Assembly: GCA_016720855.1 (NCBI GenBank) | Contig: JADKJU010000003.1 | Location: 744,001 to 808,000, forward strand | Length of the DNA stretch: 64,000 nucleotides | DNA from: Betaproteobacteria bacterium | GTDB taxonomy: Bacteria; Pseudomonadota; Gammaproteobacteria; Burkholderiales; Usitatibacteraceae | Reading direction: 5' to 3' | Part shown: positions 51,315-60,257 of the stretch, piece by piece | Layout: each line of letters begins with the position of its first letter | Position numbering within the stretch: the first letter of the stretch is position 1 | The notes under the pieces: generated by a model | The model's input: the letters and a program-made list of their open reading frames with translations, nothing else | Told to the model about the DNA's origin: nothing | Databases searched by the model: none | Position numbers and translations under genes: made by a program

Positions 51315-52478
51315 GTGGCAGATACGACCGTCAAGATCTTCGATTCCACGATGACCGGTGCGCCGACGCTCACCAACGTCGCCGGGAACATGATTTCCGT
51401 ACTCGATGCCTGTCTCGTCAACGGCTTCGGTCTTGTGACGACGACCTCCCTTGTCGTGGCGAGTGGTGTCGCGACCGCGACCATAGCGACCGGACACTCG
51501 GCGCGCATCGATTCGGTCGTCTTGATCGCTGGTGCGACGCCGGCCGCACTCAATGGTGAGAAGAAGGTCTTGAGCACCACGACGAACATAGTCGTCTTCG
51601 ATGCGACTGGCGTAGCCGATGGCGCGGCAACCGGAACGATCACCCTCAAGCTCGCGCCGGCCGGGTGGGTCAAGGCGTTCGCCGGCACGAACAAGGGAGC
51701 CTACAGAAGCGCGAATGCAGCGGCGAGTGGGGTGTTCCTGCGGGTCGATGACACGGGCACGACGTGCGCCCGCGTGGTCGGTGCCGAGGGTATGACCGAC
51801 GTCGATACGTTCACGGCAAAGTTCCCGGCTGAAGTGCAGCTTGCCGGCGGCGGCTACCTGGCGAAAGCCGGGACAACCGGCGCGAAAAAGTGGTGGATCA
51901 TCGCCAACGATCGGTTCTTCTACATCGGGGTGGCCCACAACGCGACCTACCCGGATTCCTACATCATCAGCGGGTACGGCGACATCGTTTCGAAGAAATC
52001 CCCCGACGCCTACCGATTCGTGGCCTTGTCGCGCACCACCGACGCATCGGCAACGGCGGCAGACGGATCGACGAGTCCCGCGACCGGCAACTACACGTCG
52101 AGTGCGCGCTATATCGCGCGGCCCTACACGCAACTCGGCTCAGGAACTGCGATTTCGCTGCGGTTCTTCTGCCCGCTCAACATGAGCGGTTCGGCTGCCG
52201 AATCGTCTGGGTACTACACGGGGCTGCACCCCTATCCCAACCCGGCCGACAACGCGATCATTTACAGCCCCATGTACGTCATCGAGGGGCTTGGCATTCG
52301 CGGGGAGTTGCCAGGGCAATTTGCCGCTCCGCAATCCATCGGCAATGCGATCCTGAACGATACGGTATTCACCGACGCGCCGAGCCCCGGGAAGAAGACC
52401 GTCTGGAAGATGGCCGGCTACGGCGCAATCTATACCGGCGGGACGTTTATCGACATCACGGGGCCGTGGGCCAGCTGA
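51315..52478 (+). CDS. Phage virion/tail protein, 387 aa
   Basis: Starts at GTG 51315 after GGAAGCC. The N-terminus has beta repeats ('TTTSLVVASGVATATIATGH'). The centre has 'KWWIIANDRFFYIGVAHNAT' and 'YPDSYIISGYGDIVSKKSPD'. The C-terminus has 'PMYVIEGLGIRGELPGQFA'. The pattern is that of tail-tip-associated virion proteins. It stops 1 nt before the next gene. Confidence 0.65.
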   Translation: MADTTVKIFDSTMTGAPTLTNVAGNMISVLDACLVNGFGLVTTTSLVVASGVATATIATGHSARIDSVVLIAGATPAALNGEKKVLSTTTNIVVFDATGVADGAATGTITLKLAPAGWVKAFAGTNKGAYRSANAAASGVFLRVDDTGTTCARVVGAEGMTDVDTFTAKFPAEVQLAGGGYLAKAGTTGAKKWWIIANDRFFYIGVAHNATYPDSYIISGYGDIVSKKSPDAYRFVALSRTTDASATAADGSTSPATGNYTSSARYIARPYTQLGSGTAISLRFFCPLNMSGSAAESSGYYTGLHPYPNPADNAIIYSPMYVIEGLGIRGELPGQFAAPQSIGNAILNDTVFTDAPSPGKKTVWKMAGYGAIYTGGTFIDITGPWAS

Positions 52479-52479
52479 C

Positions 52480-52830
52480 ATGGGCCAGTGGGTCGCCACA
52501 CCGATCTTCCTTTCGCCATTTCAATCGCCGGCCATCAGCTTGAAAGCGGCGTCGGCGCTGCGATCGCGCGATGTCTACTTCGGAGGAGCCGGCAGGATCA
52601 CCGGCACCGTGAAGGAAAAGGGGACGCCGGACCTTCCGGTTGTTCGGCGCGTGTGGCTTCACGTCTTAGCAAGCGGGATTCCGATCTGCGAAACCTGGAG
52701 CGCGCCAGACGGGGCCTACGCCTTTGACCGCCTGGACGTCACGCAGCGCTATTTCGTGGTCGCGTTCGATCACAATGGGAACTACCGCGCGGTCATCGCC
52801 GATAACCTGACCCCGGTCGTGCCGGCATGA
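52480..52830 (+). CDS. Small tail protein with carboxypeptidase-regulatory-like fold
   Basis: A 116-aa protein. Residues 40-110 read as a beta-sandwich of the CarboxypepD_reg type: 'RVWLHVLASGIPICETWSAP', 'DGAYAFDRLDVTQRYFVVAF', 'DHNGNYRAVIAD'. It probably decorates the tail tip. It overlaps the next gene (ATGA at 52827). Confidence 0.6.
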   Translation: MGQWVATPIFLSPFQSPAISLKAASALRSRDVYFGGAGRITGTVKEKGTPDLPVVRRVWLHVLASGIPICETWSAPDGAYAFDRLDVTQRYFVVAFDHNGNYRAVIADNLTPVVPA

Positions 52831-53216
52831 TCGAGATTTCCGCCGCCCTCAACGACGCTCGCCTCGCGGGCGTTGTCGCTTTTCTTGCCTCCGGAACGTC
52901 GGCTGAGAAGATGATGGTCTACGACGGTGCGCGGCCCGCGTTCGGCGCAACCCCGACTGGAATCCTGCTGGTCGAGATTGCCCTCCTCGACCCCTTCGGG
53001 ACCATCCTCGATGGGGTGCTCACCGTCGCGCCGCCGCCACCGGCGATGATATTGGCCACCGGGGTGGCAACCTGGGCGCGTGTTGTGAACGGCGCCGACG
53101 TGATTGGCTGGGATTGGGACGTGTCGGACGCGGCCGGCTCCGGGAACGTGAAACTCGATTCCGTCACCCTCTTCGCCGGCGGATTCGCGAGCATCATTTC
53201 CGGGGTGTTGACGTAG
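52827..53216 (+). CDS. Hypothetical tail-tip protein, 129 aa
   Basis: Beta-rich with 'MVYDGARPAFGATPTGILLV', 'PPPPAMILATGVATWARVVN' and 'DVSDAAGSGNVKLDSVTLFA'. This resembles short phage structural proteins with one jelly-roll-like domain. Overlaps its upstream neighbour and ends 3 nt before the hub gene. Confidence 0.55.
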   Translation: MIEISAALNDARLAGVVAFLASGTSAEKMMVYDGARPAFGATPTGILLVEIALLDPFGTILDGVLTVAPPPPAMILATGVATWARVVNGADVIGWDWDVSDAAGSGNVKLDSVTLFAGGFASIISGVLT

Positions 53217-53219
53217 GCC

Positions 53220-55028
53220 GTGGCCGACTCCGATCTGCTATTCAGCCTGTCGCCGGGAACGTCGAACCTACTGTTCGGCGAAACCGCGACGGCGCCATCC
53301 GTCACCGGCACGATGAGCGGCGCGTTTCCCGCGATGACGGCCGCGGTCGTGGCGAACTACAAGTCGGAAACGCCGCGCCCGACGGTACGCTCGACCGCAA
53401 CGGCATGGGAACTCGCGCGACAGTCGCCCACAGGCGCGCAGGCGCGGGCGTCTGTGGCGCTGAAGCATGCGACCGAGCGCACGCAGTCCTGGGCCAACGC
53501 CCGTGCGCTCAGGGCGGCAGTAACGGCAGTCATTCCGCAACGCTTCGACCATACCCGGATCGCCGTGCGATCGGGCGAGGCCGAGGCCGTGCGGGTGCCG
53601 GCGGGGAATCGTGCCTCGATGTTCCAAGACGCGCTGCGCGATCGGCGGACTTGGCGCACGGCGCGCCACCAGGAGGCGCAGACCCTTCGCCACGCGCGAG
53701 CCTCGACCTTCCAAGATTGCAACCGGGGCGCAAGGGGCTGGATGCGATCCCGGTTCACGGGCACTTCGGGCGGCGTTGGCCGAGGGTTTTCGTGGAATCA
53801 AACGAGCGCGAACCCGCTGCCGATCATTCGCGGCGCGCGTCATCAAGAGGCACGGCGTCCGCCGGCTGGCCGCTGGATACCCACCGTCCCGGAGGTTCCC
53901 GGTGATCGGTGCTACACCCCAAGCGGAAAGCTCCTCTTCTTCGAGCGCGCAGACGGCACGGGAAGTCTCCTCTTCGTCTGCGAGAAGGTCCTTCCCCCGT
54001 CCCACACGACGGTCATCGTCCCGGTTCGGAGTGTCTACATGGTCTTGAACAACGTTTGGCTCAAGCGCGTGGCCGGCAACATAGATATTCCGACCCTCTC
54101 GATGAGTCTCAAGATCGATGCGGACTCCTGGACCTGGGGGTTCGACGCCACCGTTCCGGCTGATGCCTTGGCAAGTCTCGAGCCCGGCTCGGATGGCAAC
54201 CCGGTGGAACTCGAAGCGAGCATCAACGGGACCGCCTATCGCGTGCTCGCCGAGGGCTTGTCGCGCGAGCGGGTATTTGGCGAGGCGACTGTTCGAGTCA
54301 CCGGTCGCGGAAAAGGCGCGGTTCTCGATACGCCCTACGCTCACACGATGAATTTCTCGAACGCGGTCAACCGCACAGCGCAGCAACTCATGGCTGACGT
54401 GCTCACCATCAACGGGGTCGCAATCGGATGGGACGTGGACTGGAGGCTCACCGATTGGCTGGTGCCCGCGGGAGCCTGGTCACACCAAGGCTCCTACATT
54501 TCTGCGCTCAAGACGATCGCCGGGGCGGCCGGCGCCTACCTTCAACCGCACCGGACTGTGCAGGCGATCCGGGTCGTGCCGCGCTATCCCTTGCCGCCTT
54601 GGGAGTGGGGTTCGGTGATCCCCGACTTTGAGCTTCCCTCGGCGCTCACGAGCCGGGAAGCGATCGATTGGAAGGATGCGGCCCGCTACAACGGGGTCTA
54701 CGTCTCCGGCGTTTCCGCCGGCGTTCTGGGCTTCGTGAGGCGCACCGGCACGGCCGGGGAGATCTTGGCGCCGATGGTGGTCGACCCCCTGATCACCGAA
54801 GCGGCTGCTGCCCGACAACGAGGCATCGCAGTGCTGGCCGATACCGGACGGCAGATGGAGGTGAGCCTGCATCTACCGGTACTGGCCGAAACAGGAATCA
54901 TCGAGCCGGGAGCCTTCGTGTCCTATCGGGACGGCGACGTCACGCGGCTGGGCTTGGTGCGCAGCACGAGCGTGCAGGCGGGGCTCCCCGAGGTCTGGCA
55001 GACATTGGGGGTCGAGGCCCATGCATAA
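53220..55028 (+). CDS. Baseplate hub-like tail protein, 602 aa
   Basis: Starts at GTG 53220. The N-terminal 250 residues are Arg/Ala-rich with 'ARHQEAQTLRHARASTFQD' type repeats. The C-terminal 350 resemble tail-hub (gp27/gpD-like) proteins: 'SLKIDADSWTWGFDATVP', 'RVTGRGKGAVLDTPY', 'TAQQLMADVLTINGVAIGWD', 'SYISALKTIAGAAGAYLQP' and 'NGVYVSGVSAGVLGFVRRTG'. It probably forms the tip ring. Overlaps the next gene by 8 nt. Confidence 0.7.
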   Translation: MADSDLLFSLSPGTSNLLFGETATAPSVTGTMSGAFPAMTAAVVANYKSETPRPTVRSTATAWELARQSPTGAQARASVALKHATERTQSWANARALRAAVTAVIPQRFDHTRIAVRSGEAEAVRVPAGNRASMFQDALRDRRTWRTARHQEAQTLRHARASTFQDCNRGARGWMRSRFTGTSGGVGRGFSWNQTSANPLPIIRGARHQEARRPPAGRWIPTVPEVPGDRCYTPSGKLLFFERADGTGSLLFVCEKVLPPSHTTVIVPVRSVYMVLNNVWLKRVAGNIDIPTLSMSLKIDADSWTWGFDATVPADALASLEPGSDGNPVELEASINGTAYRVLAEGLSRERVFGEATVRVTGRGKGAVLDTPYAHTMNFSNAVNRTAQQLMADVLTINGVAIGWDVDWRLTDWLVPAGAWSHQGSYISALKTIAGAAGAYLQPHRTVQAIRVVPRYPLPPWEWGSVIPDFELPSALTSREAIDWKDAARYNGVYVSGVSAGVLGFVRRTGTAGEILAPMVVDPLITEAAAARQRGIAVLADTGRQMEVSLHLPVLAETGIIEPGAFVSYRDGDVTRLGLVRSTSVQAGLPEVWQTLGVEAHA

Positions 55029-55242
55029 CGTCTACCAGCAATTTCGCCAGCTGCTGCCCGATGCCCCCTTGCAGGCCGGGACGGTCACGGAAGTCGGCTC
55101 CGGCGTCGTGACCGTGCAACTGCCCGGTGGGAGCCACCTCCAAGCGCGAGGCAGCGCCGAGTTCGGACAGAAGGTCTTCGTGCGCGACGGACTGGTCGAG
55201 GGCGTTGCGCCGAGTCTCACGCTGGAATTGATCGAGATTTGA
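55021..55242 (+). CDS. Small OB-fold-like baseplate protein
   Basis: A 73-aa protein: 'AGTVTEVGSGVVTVQLPGGS' and 'QKVFVRDGLVEGVAPSL' give a short beta barrel of the kind found at the base of tail spikes. Last gene of the structural operon, overlapping the hub gene. Confidence 0.6.
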   Translation: MHNVYQQFRQLLPDAPLQAGTVTEVGSGVVTVQLPGGSHLQARGSAEFGQKVFVRDGLVEGVAPSLTLELIEI

Positions 55243-55269
55243 TAATGCCACGGAGCCTCAACGTCATCC

Positions 55270-55315
55270 GCCACTCATTGAGTGGCAAAATCCTCTCAGC
55301 CTTTCGGAGAGGATT
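55270..55315 (+). promoter_or_regulatory. Two tandem hairpins; the second sequesters a ribosome site
   Basis: GCCACTC-att-GAGTGGC (55270-55286) is followed by AATCCTCTC (55289-55297) pairing over 9 bp with GAGAGGATT (55307-55315). The GAGAGG of the second hairpin is the Shine-Dalgarno sequence for the ATG at 55321. Confidence 0.55.
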
Positions 55316-55320
55316 GCCCG

Positions 55321-55632
55321 ATGACCACCAGCCCGGAAGATATCGCCTTCATACTGGCGCGGATGCCGAGTAGCCCCGAGGACTACAGGCAACTCGTCCT
55401 GAGAAACCTCTCGCGTCTACTCGGCCTCGTCGAATTGGCCAACGGCGGGTACGAGTTCGCGCCCAAGTCGGACGCGCGTATCGACGCGGCGATGAACCAG
55501 TTGCTCGACGCCATCACAGAGGCCGAGATCAGATTCGTCCCGGCCCAGCGCGAAGCCTCACTGAGGATGCTCTCTGAGGCACTGCCCAACGATGAAGGCG
55601 TGAGGAGATTTCTGGATGGCCTATGGCCGTGA
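55321..55632 (+). CDS. Hypothetical protein, 103 aa
   Basis: Starts at ATG 55321, 5 nt after GAGAGGATT. A helical protein: 'SPEDIAFILARMPSSPEDYR', 'LVLRNLSRLLGLVELANGGY' and 'INQLLDAITEAE'-like 'MNQLLDAITEAEIRF'. It is at the end of the tail operon and could be a tail-fibre accessory or a regulator. Not recognised. Confidence 0.6.
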   Translation: MTTSPEDIAFILARMPSSPEDYRQLVLRNLSRLLGLVELANGGYEFAPKSDARIDAAMNQLLDAITEAEIRFVPAQREASLRMLSEALPNDEGVRRFLDGLWP

Positions 55633-55887
55633 GCGCCGCCCAGCTTCCTCGGTCCCTCGGCCCTGGCGGACAATGAAGCGGTCACCCAATGACAAACCGG
55701 AATAGGTCGCAATATACCCGAAGCGGAAGTAGCGGCCTTGTGAAAGCGGACTATCGCGTGTACGTCCAACCTTTGTCTTTGTGATGTCAATTCACGGCGG
55801 CCCCAGATGACTGTCACAAAGGCTCTTAGCAGGGTCACGCATTGGTGAGGCACACTCCAATTCGCGTCAAAGAGATGGGGCGACGGC

Positions 55888-57951
55888 ATGCACACAAGGA
55901 CGATGGTCATGAATACAGACCAAGCGAATCGCAATGGCACGCGGTTTCCATTGGAAACGCTGTATTCCGTGCTGGTTCAATCTAGCGAAGGCACTCCGAT
56001 GTTCATGAGTCATGACATGCATCGGCCCATCGGCTGGTCGGCTGCGCACGGAATCGCGCTACACGCAGGGGTAAGCTATCTAATGGGGCTGGCGAGCTTT
56101 CCGACGACAGGGGACGAAGAGGAAGTTGTCGGAGCGCGAGCGCGGGCTCACATCGACAAAAAGCTTGCGAGTGTGGAGCCCGACTCGAAGCGTCGTCTCG
56201 ACGAGGCAGCAGGGTCGCACCTGCGTCCTAACGCCTTCTATATGTCGCGAGAATGTGCAACTCTGGTGCAGGCCGGAGTTGCTAAGCAGCTATTTCCCCG
56301 ACTCTTCCCGGAGAAGGAGAACGACAAGCGCGCCCTCATTCCGTTGGCCGACCTTCACGCCGTTGGCCCGGGTGTTTACGAGGTGGCGGACGGCATCTGT
56401 GTGTTCGCCCACCGATACCTTAGGCGGTCTGCGTCGCGCTGGAACAATCTGAATGTGCCATTCCTTCAACGGTTCCAGGACACGGCGATTCGGAACAAGG
56501 ATTTCGAGGCTCGCATTGCTCTGGACACCGATGCCATCGGCCTGTCTGACACCTACCGGGAAGCAATTGAACTTCAGTTCTGGTGGGGCCCCAAGTTCAA
56601 CGACAATCTATCTGAGATTGACACTCAGATCACAAGGCACGCCGCCACCAAGCGTGACCGCCTCTTTCACCGTATCGACCGAACAGAGTTCTGGTGGTAT
56701 GACCAGGACGCGTTGCGTGCTTTCGAGTGCGAGGAGGTTGTGGACGGTCAAACACTGGGGATTGAGGACGCTGACCGCTATGCATGCCGCTACGCCCACT
56801 CGATGGTGGACTTGGTCAAGAACGAGCCACACCATCTCGACGGCGCCGTTCGAATCTACGATGACGAGCAGATTCTTCGGCGTCTCGACTTAAACATGGC
56901 GGAGGCAGGCCGCCACTCCGAGTATGTAAAGCTCTGGAGAGTAGACGGGCGAATTCCTGTTCCGCTATGGAAAGCTCTCCTCAGCGACTACTTCCGCGAC
57001 AATCACCTAGTGTCCGAGTATCTCGGCGCTCAGGTCGACGAGAAGGAACGGACATTCGACACCGAACCGGCAGTGAAGCAGCCACCGCTTCCGCTTGAGT
57101 TTGGGTGCGACAGTTCCCCGGCATTTCTTCTCAGCTTTCTGCCACCCGAGCGCTCGAAGGCAGAGGCCGACATCGATGTTCGCTGCGACGACTTCTTCAC
57201 ACAAGGTGACAGACGCTTCGCGGCTGTGGACTTGGTCGCGCTGGACTTGCTGAAGCGAATCACTTGCTCTGGAGTTCGCGTCAGCCGACCGGACGACTTC
57301 GTCTGGGTTGCCTTCGAAGACATGCACGCGCAGCTCCCACGCTTACGCGTTTCAAACCTTTCGATGGCGCCCGCTGTGTGCCGAAGCGTCGCAACTTGGC
57401 TTCAGGACAGAGGTAAGGTTGGCGGGGCCGCCGTCACTGGTTGCCTTGATTTCGTTTCCGCGCAAGCCGGCCTGAGACTCGCGTTCACGGGTGCGCCAGA
57501 ACGAATAGCCCAGGGCCTGCATGCATTGGCTTCAGGTGACCCTCAATTGTTCCACGAAGGCTTGAAGATGCTGCAAGTGCTGCGTCCAGGCACGACTCAG
57601 TCCGCTCTAGACTGCGCGAAACCACTTGAAGCTGTCCGCACCGACGCCACCTTCGAACTTGGGCGCCAGTTCATCCCAGGAGCGGAACTTCGAGCGAATG
57701 CTGTAGGGCGCGCGGTTTTCGTTCCAAAAGCGGCTGCAGCGCAGATGGGAGTTGAAGCAGCCTTAGAGAGCGGAGAAGTCTCTGCCGTCCCGGTCTTCAC
57801 AGTTTCTGCGGCTACATGCACTACATGCAAGCGGTCCTACTTAACCTGCTCCTGTGAGGGCGGCCTTGTGGTAGACAAAGGCGTGTTCCTGGGTTCAGTC
57901 CTGACACTCCATTCAGCCTTCGGTGCTTCCGAGCTCGCCCAGTCTGGCTAG
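55888..57951 (+). CDS. Large cargo protein of unknown function, 687 aa
   Basis: A full-length, clearly translated gene that I cannot assign. It lies between tail and lysis genes, a usual site for prophage cargo, and is A+T-richer than its neighbours. The N-terminal part has 'GIALHAGVSYLMGLASFP' and many Arg/Asp/His residues ('FHRIDRTEFWWYDQDALRA', 'EDADRYACRYAHSMVDLVKN'). The C-terminal end holds a Cys cluster 'CTTCKRSYLTCSC' (about 643-655), C-x2-C-x6-C-x-C, probably zinc-binding. There is no signal peptide or membrane helix. An ATG at 55909 is an alternative start. Phage defence or host fitness is inferred from position only. Confidence 0.65.
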   Translation: MHTRTMVMNTDQANRNGTRFPLETLYSVLVQSSEGTPMFMSHDMHRPIGWSAAHGIALHAGVSYLMGLASFPTTGDEEEVVGARARAHIDKKLASVEPDSKRRLDEAAGSHLRPNAFYMSRECATLVQAGVAKQLFPRLFPEKENDKRALIPLADLHAVGPGVYEVADGICVFAHRYLRRSASRWNNLNVPFLQRFQDTAIRNKDFEARIALDTDAIGLSDTYREAIELQFWWGPKFNDNLSEIDTQITRHAATKRDRLFHRIDRTEFWWYDQDALRAFECEEVVDGQTLGIEDADRYACRYAHSMVDLVKNEPHHLDGAVRIYDDEQILRRLDLNMAEAGRHSEYVKLWRVDGRIPVPLWKALLSDYFRDNHLVSEYLGAQVDEKERTFDTEPAVKQPPLPLEFGCDSSPAFLLSFLPPERSKAEADIDVRCDDFFTQGDRRFAAVDLVALDLLKRITCSGVRVSRPDDFVWVAFEDMHAQLPRLRVSNLSMAPAVCRSVATWLQDRGKVGGAAVTGCLDFVSAQAGLRLAFTGAPERIAQGLHALASGDPQLFHEGLKMLQVLRPGTTQSALDCAKPLEAVRTDATFELGRQFIPGAELRANAVGRAVFVPKAAAAQMGVEAALESGEVSAVPVFTVSAATCTTCKRSYLTCSCEGGLVVDKGVFLGSVLTLHSAFGASELAQSG

Positions 57952-58183
57952 CTAGCCACCGAGCCCCAACTTACAGTGCGCGTCGAAAAGGAGGTCCGCG
58001 ACGCCGATGCTTCGCCGTTGGCCCGAGACCGCTTCTGGCCGACAGCGCCAGTTGACGGACCACAGTTGAACGACCGCTTTGTCCTCGCTTTCGGCTATCG
58101 AAAAGCAAACGCGTCCCTGTTAGGCACATGCCGCGGCGTAAAGCGCTCCCGCCTCTAAGTCCTCATCCCCCTGATTCAACCCT

Positions 58184-58228
58184 GAACCCGTACCGAGGCA
58201 TTCCGCTTCGGGCGGGTTCGCTTTTTTT
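58184..58228 (+). terminator. Terminator between cargo gene and lysis genes
   Basis: GAACCCG (58184-58190) pairs with CGGGTTC (58213-58219). An inner CCGAGG/CTTCGG stem extends it, followed by GCTTTTTTT. It ends 11 nt before the lysis module's first ATG. Confidence 0.7.
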
Positions 58229-58239
58229 GGAGACCCAAG

Positions 58240-58539
58240 ATGACCGAAGCCGTACCCACCACGCAGGATGACAACATGCTGACGCTTCGCAAGGAGGACC
58301 TCGAGGACCTGATGGGCCGTGCCGCCGAACGCGGCGCCGAGCGCGTGCTCGCGCACTTCGGCCTCGAAAGCGCGAACGCAGCTCAGGACATCCGTGAGAT
58401 GCGCGATCTGCTCGATGCTTGGCACGACGCCCGACGCACGGCGCTACGAACCATCATCAAGGTCGTCACGACCGGGATCCTCGCCGCCTTGTTGGTCGGC
58501 GTCGCCATCAAGCTGAGATTCCTGGGGGGAAGCCAATGA
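58240..58539 (+). CDS. DUF6127-like small membrane protein
   Basis: A 99-aa protein: a soluble charged N-terminus ('KEDLEDLMGRAAERGAERVL', 'DIREMRDLLDAWHDARRTA') and one transmembrane helix 'VVTTGILAALLVGVAIKL' near 75-92. The pattern fits DUF6127, common before holin/endolysin genes. It may be a pinholin-like or accessory lysis protein. Overlaps the next gene start (58536). Confidence 0.7.
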   Translation: MTEAVPTTQDDNMLTLRKEDLEDLMGRAAERGAERVLAHFGLESANAAQDIREMRDLLDAWHDARRTALRTIIKVVTTGILAALLVGVAIKLRFLGGSQ

Positions 58540-59012
58540 TCGAGACTCTGTTGGGCGGCCTGCTGGGTGGGCTCTTTCGCCTGGCTCCCGAAGTGCTCAA
58601 GTGGTTCGACCGCAAGAACGAGCGCGGCCACGAACTCGCGATGCAGGACAAGGCGCTCGAATTCGAAAAGATGCGCGGCGCCCAGAAGATGGCCGAGATC
58701 GGGGCGAGTGCTGACGCGGCGTGGAATACCGGCGCTGTCGAGGCGCTCCGCGATGCCGTCCGTGCCCAGGGCGAGAAGACGGGCGTCCGCTGGGCCGATG
58801 CGCTCTCCTGCAGCGTTCGCCCCGTCATCACCTACTGGTTCATGGCGCTCTACTGCGCAGCCAAGACGGCAGCCTTTGTGGCAGCCGTGACAGCGGGCGC
58901 GGGTTGGGGTGCCGCCATCGTGCACGCTTGGACGGAGGCTGATCAGGCTCTGTGGGCCGGGGTGCTCAACTTCTGGTTCCTCGGACGCGTGTTTGATCGG
59001 GTGCGGCCGTAA
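58536..59012 (+). CDS. Holin-like protein, 158 aa
   Basis: Starts at ATG 58536. After an amphipathic N-terminus and a charged coil ('NERGHELAMQDKALEFEKMR') come two hydrophobic segments, 'PVITYWFMALYCAAKTAAFV' (about 95-114) and 'WAGVLNFWFLGRVF' near the end. It is placed directly before the endolysin. A holin or holin-accessory role is inferred. Confidence 0.65.
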   Translation: MIETLLGGLLGGLFRLAPEVLKWFDRKNERGHELAMQDKALEFEKMRGAQKMAEIGASADAAWNTGAVEALRDAVRAQGEKTGVRWADALSCSVRPVITYWFMALYCAAKTAAFVAAVTAGAGWGAAIVHAWTEADQALWAGVLNFWFLGRVFDRVRP

Positions 59013-59032
59013 TTGCGGTTCCGAGTAACGCG

Positions 59033-59491
59033 GTGGAACTCGCAAAGCGGTTCGAGGGATTCCACCGGGTGCCAAAGGAGGATCCCGCGCGAGCGCACCC
59101 CTATGTCTGCCCCGCGGGCTACTGGACGATCGGCTACGGCCATCTGTGCGATCCGCACCATCCCCCGATCACCGAAGCCGAGGCAGAGGTCTACCTGGCG
59201 CAGGACCTGACGAACGCCCTCAACGCGACGTTGCGGTATTGCCCGGTGCTCGCTACGGAGCCCGAAGGGCGGCTCGCAGCCATCGTCGACTTCACCTTCA
59301 ATCTTGGGGCGGGGCGATTGCAAGCGTCGACCCTGCGAAGCAGGCTCACCCGGCGAGCCTGGGATGCGGCAGCCTATGAACTGCGGCGGTGGGTTCATGG
59401 GGGTGGACGGGTGCTGCCCGGCCTGGTCGCACGCCGGGAAGCGGAGGCACAAACCCTCCTCGCCGCAGAACTTATTGTCCGAGTGTCGTAG
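59033..59491 (+). CDS. Endolysin, lysozyme GH24 family
   Basis: A glycosidase cutting the peptidoglycan backbone. 'LAKRFEGFHRVPKED' supplies the catalytic Glu, 'YWTIGYGHLCD' the Asp/Thr region of GH24, and 'IVDFTFNLGAGRLQASTL' the conserved N-L-G element. There is no signal peptide, so a holin is needed. The only usual start is GTG 59033, but sequence before it ('AVPSNAV') continues the family pattern in frame, so the true start may be a rare codon upstream near 59012. Confidence 0.88.
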   Translation: MELAKRFEGFHRVPKEDPARAHPYVCPAGYWTIGYGHLCDPHHPPITEAEAEVYLAQDLTNALNATLRYCPVLATEPEGRLAAIVDFTFNLGAGRLQASTLRSRLTRRAWDAAAYELRRWVHGGGRVLPGLVARREAEAQTLLAAELIVRVS

Positions 59492-59502
59492 AGTGACGAG
59501 TT

Positions 59503-60105
59503 ATGGGGCTGCGCTTTCGAAAGAGGTTTCCCTTAGGCAAGCTGCTCCGCCTCAATGTGAGCGGTTCCGGCTTGAGCATCGGGGTCGGACCGCCGGGGCT
59601 GAATTTCAACATTGGGCCGCGGGGTATACGCCGAACCGTCGGCGCTCCGGGAACGGGGGTCTACTATCAGGATTCGACCAGCTGGCCGAAGGAGACCGGT
59701 TCTAGCACACAGCCCGAGACTGGAGGGACGAGCAGTTCCGGCTTTCCATGGCTCGGCGTCCTAGTGCTTCTCCTATTGGCGTTTGGCATTGCACGCGCCT
59801 GCAGCGTAGTGACGCCGTCGTCACCTTCCCAGGAGCGATCGGCAGTCCAGGCGACCAGTCATCAGGTCGCATCGCCAAGTCCTGCGCCACCAAAGCTTCT
59901 ACCCGACCGGCCGCTGACGCGCGACGAGATTCGCGAACTTCAGCAGGCCCTGAAGCAGAAGGGATTCAACCCTGGGCCAGTGGATGGCATGGTCGGCCCC
60001 CGGACGCGCACCGCATTGCAAACCTTTGCGCGACAACGTGGACGGAATCTTCCGGGTGAGCCAACGTTACGGGCGCTGGAGGCCGTGCGCGCCATGCCGC
60101 CGTGA
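59503..60105 (+). CDS. DUF4236 plus peptidoglycan-binding domain membrane protein
   Basis: A 200-aa protein with three parts: DUF4236 (1-55: 'MGLRFRKRFPLGKLLRLNVS', 'GSGLSIGVGPPGLNFNIGPR'), one transmembrane helix 'PWLGVLVLLLLAFGIARA' (about 84-101), a Ser/Pro linker, and a C-terminal PG_binding_1 repeat ('RDEIRELQQALKQKGFNPGP', 'VDGMVGPRTRTALQTFARQR'). It probably sits in the inner membrane and contacts the wall. Position after endolysin suggests a spanin-like or lysogenic conversion role (inference). Confidence 0.8.
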   Translation: MGLRFRKRFPLGKLLRLNVSGSGLSIGVGPPGLNFNIGPRGIRRTVGAPGTGVYYQDSTSWPKETGSSTQPETGGTSSSGFPWLGVLVLLLLAFGIARACSVVTPSSPSQERSAVQATSHQVASPSPAPPKLLPDRPLTRDEIRELQQALKQKGFNPGPVDGMVGPRTRTALQTFARQRGRNLPGEPTLRALEAVRAMPP

Positions 60106-60257
60106 CGATTGCTAGTGCAACACCGGCTCGCACAAATGCAGCAACTGCGCCCGGATAGTCCCAGGCGATGCCGTCAGATCAACCGTTGCGAACCGTATGC
60201 TATGTCCCTGGATGACCACGGTTTCGTCCATGTGATCGCCCACACTCGGATGACTGA

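Noticed and set aside
57976..58158. 60-codon plus-strand frame between cargo gene and terminator
   Set aside because: No convincing ribosome site or conserved feature; it probably is chance in the 230-nt spacer.
11452..60257. Prophage attachment sites
   Set aside because: Large serine recombinases use very short shared cores, and I found no convincing direct repeat by eye between the left (about 11.5 kb) and right (about 60.1 kb) flanks. Comparison with an uninfected relative would be needed.
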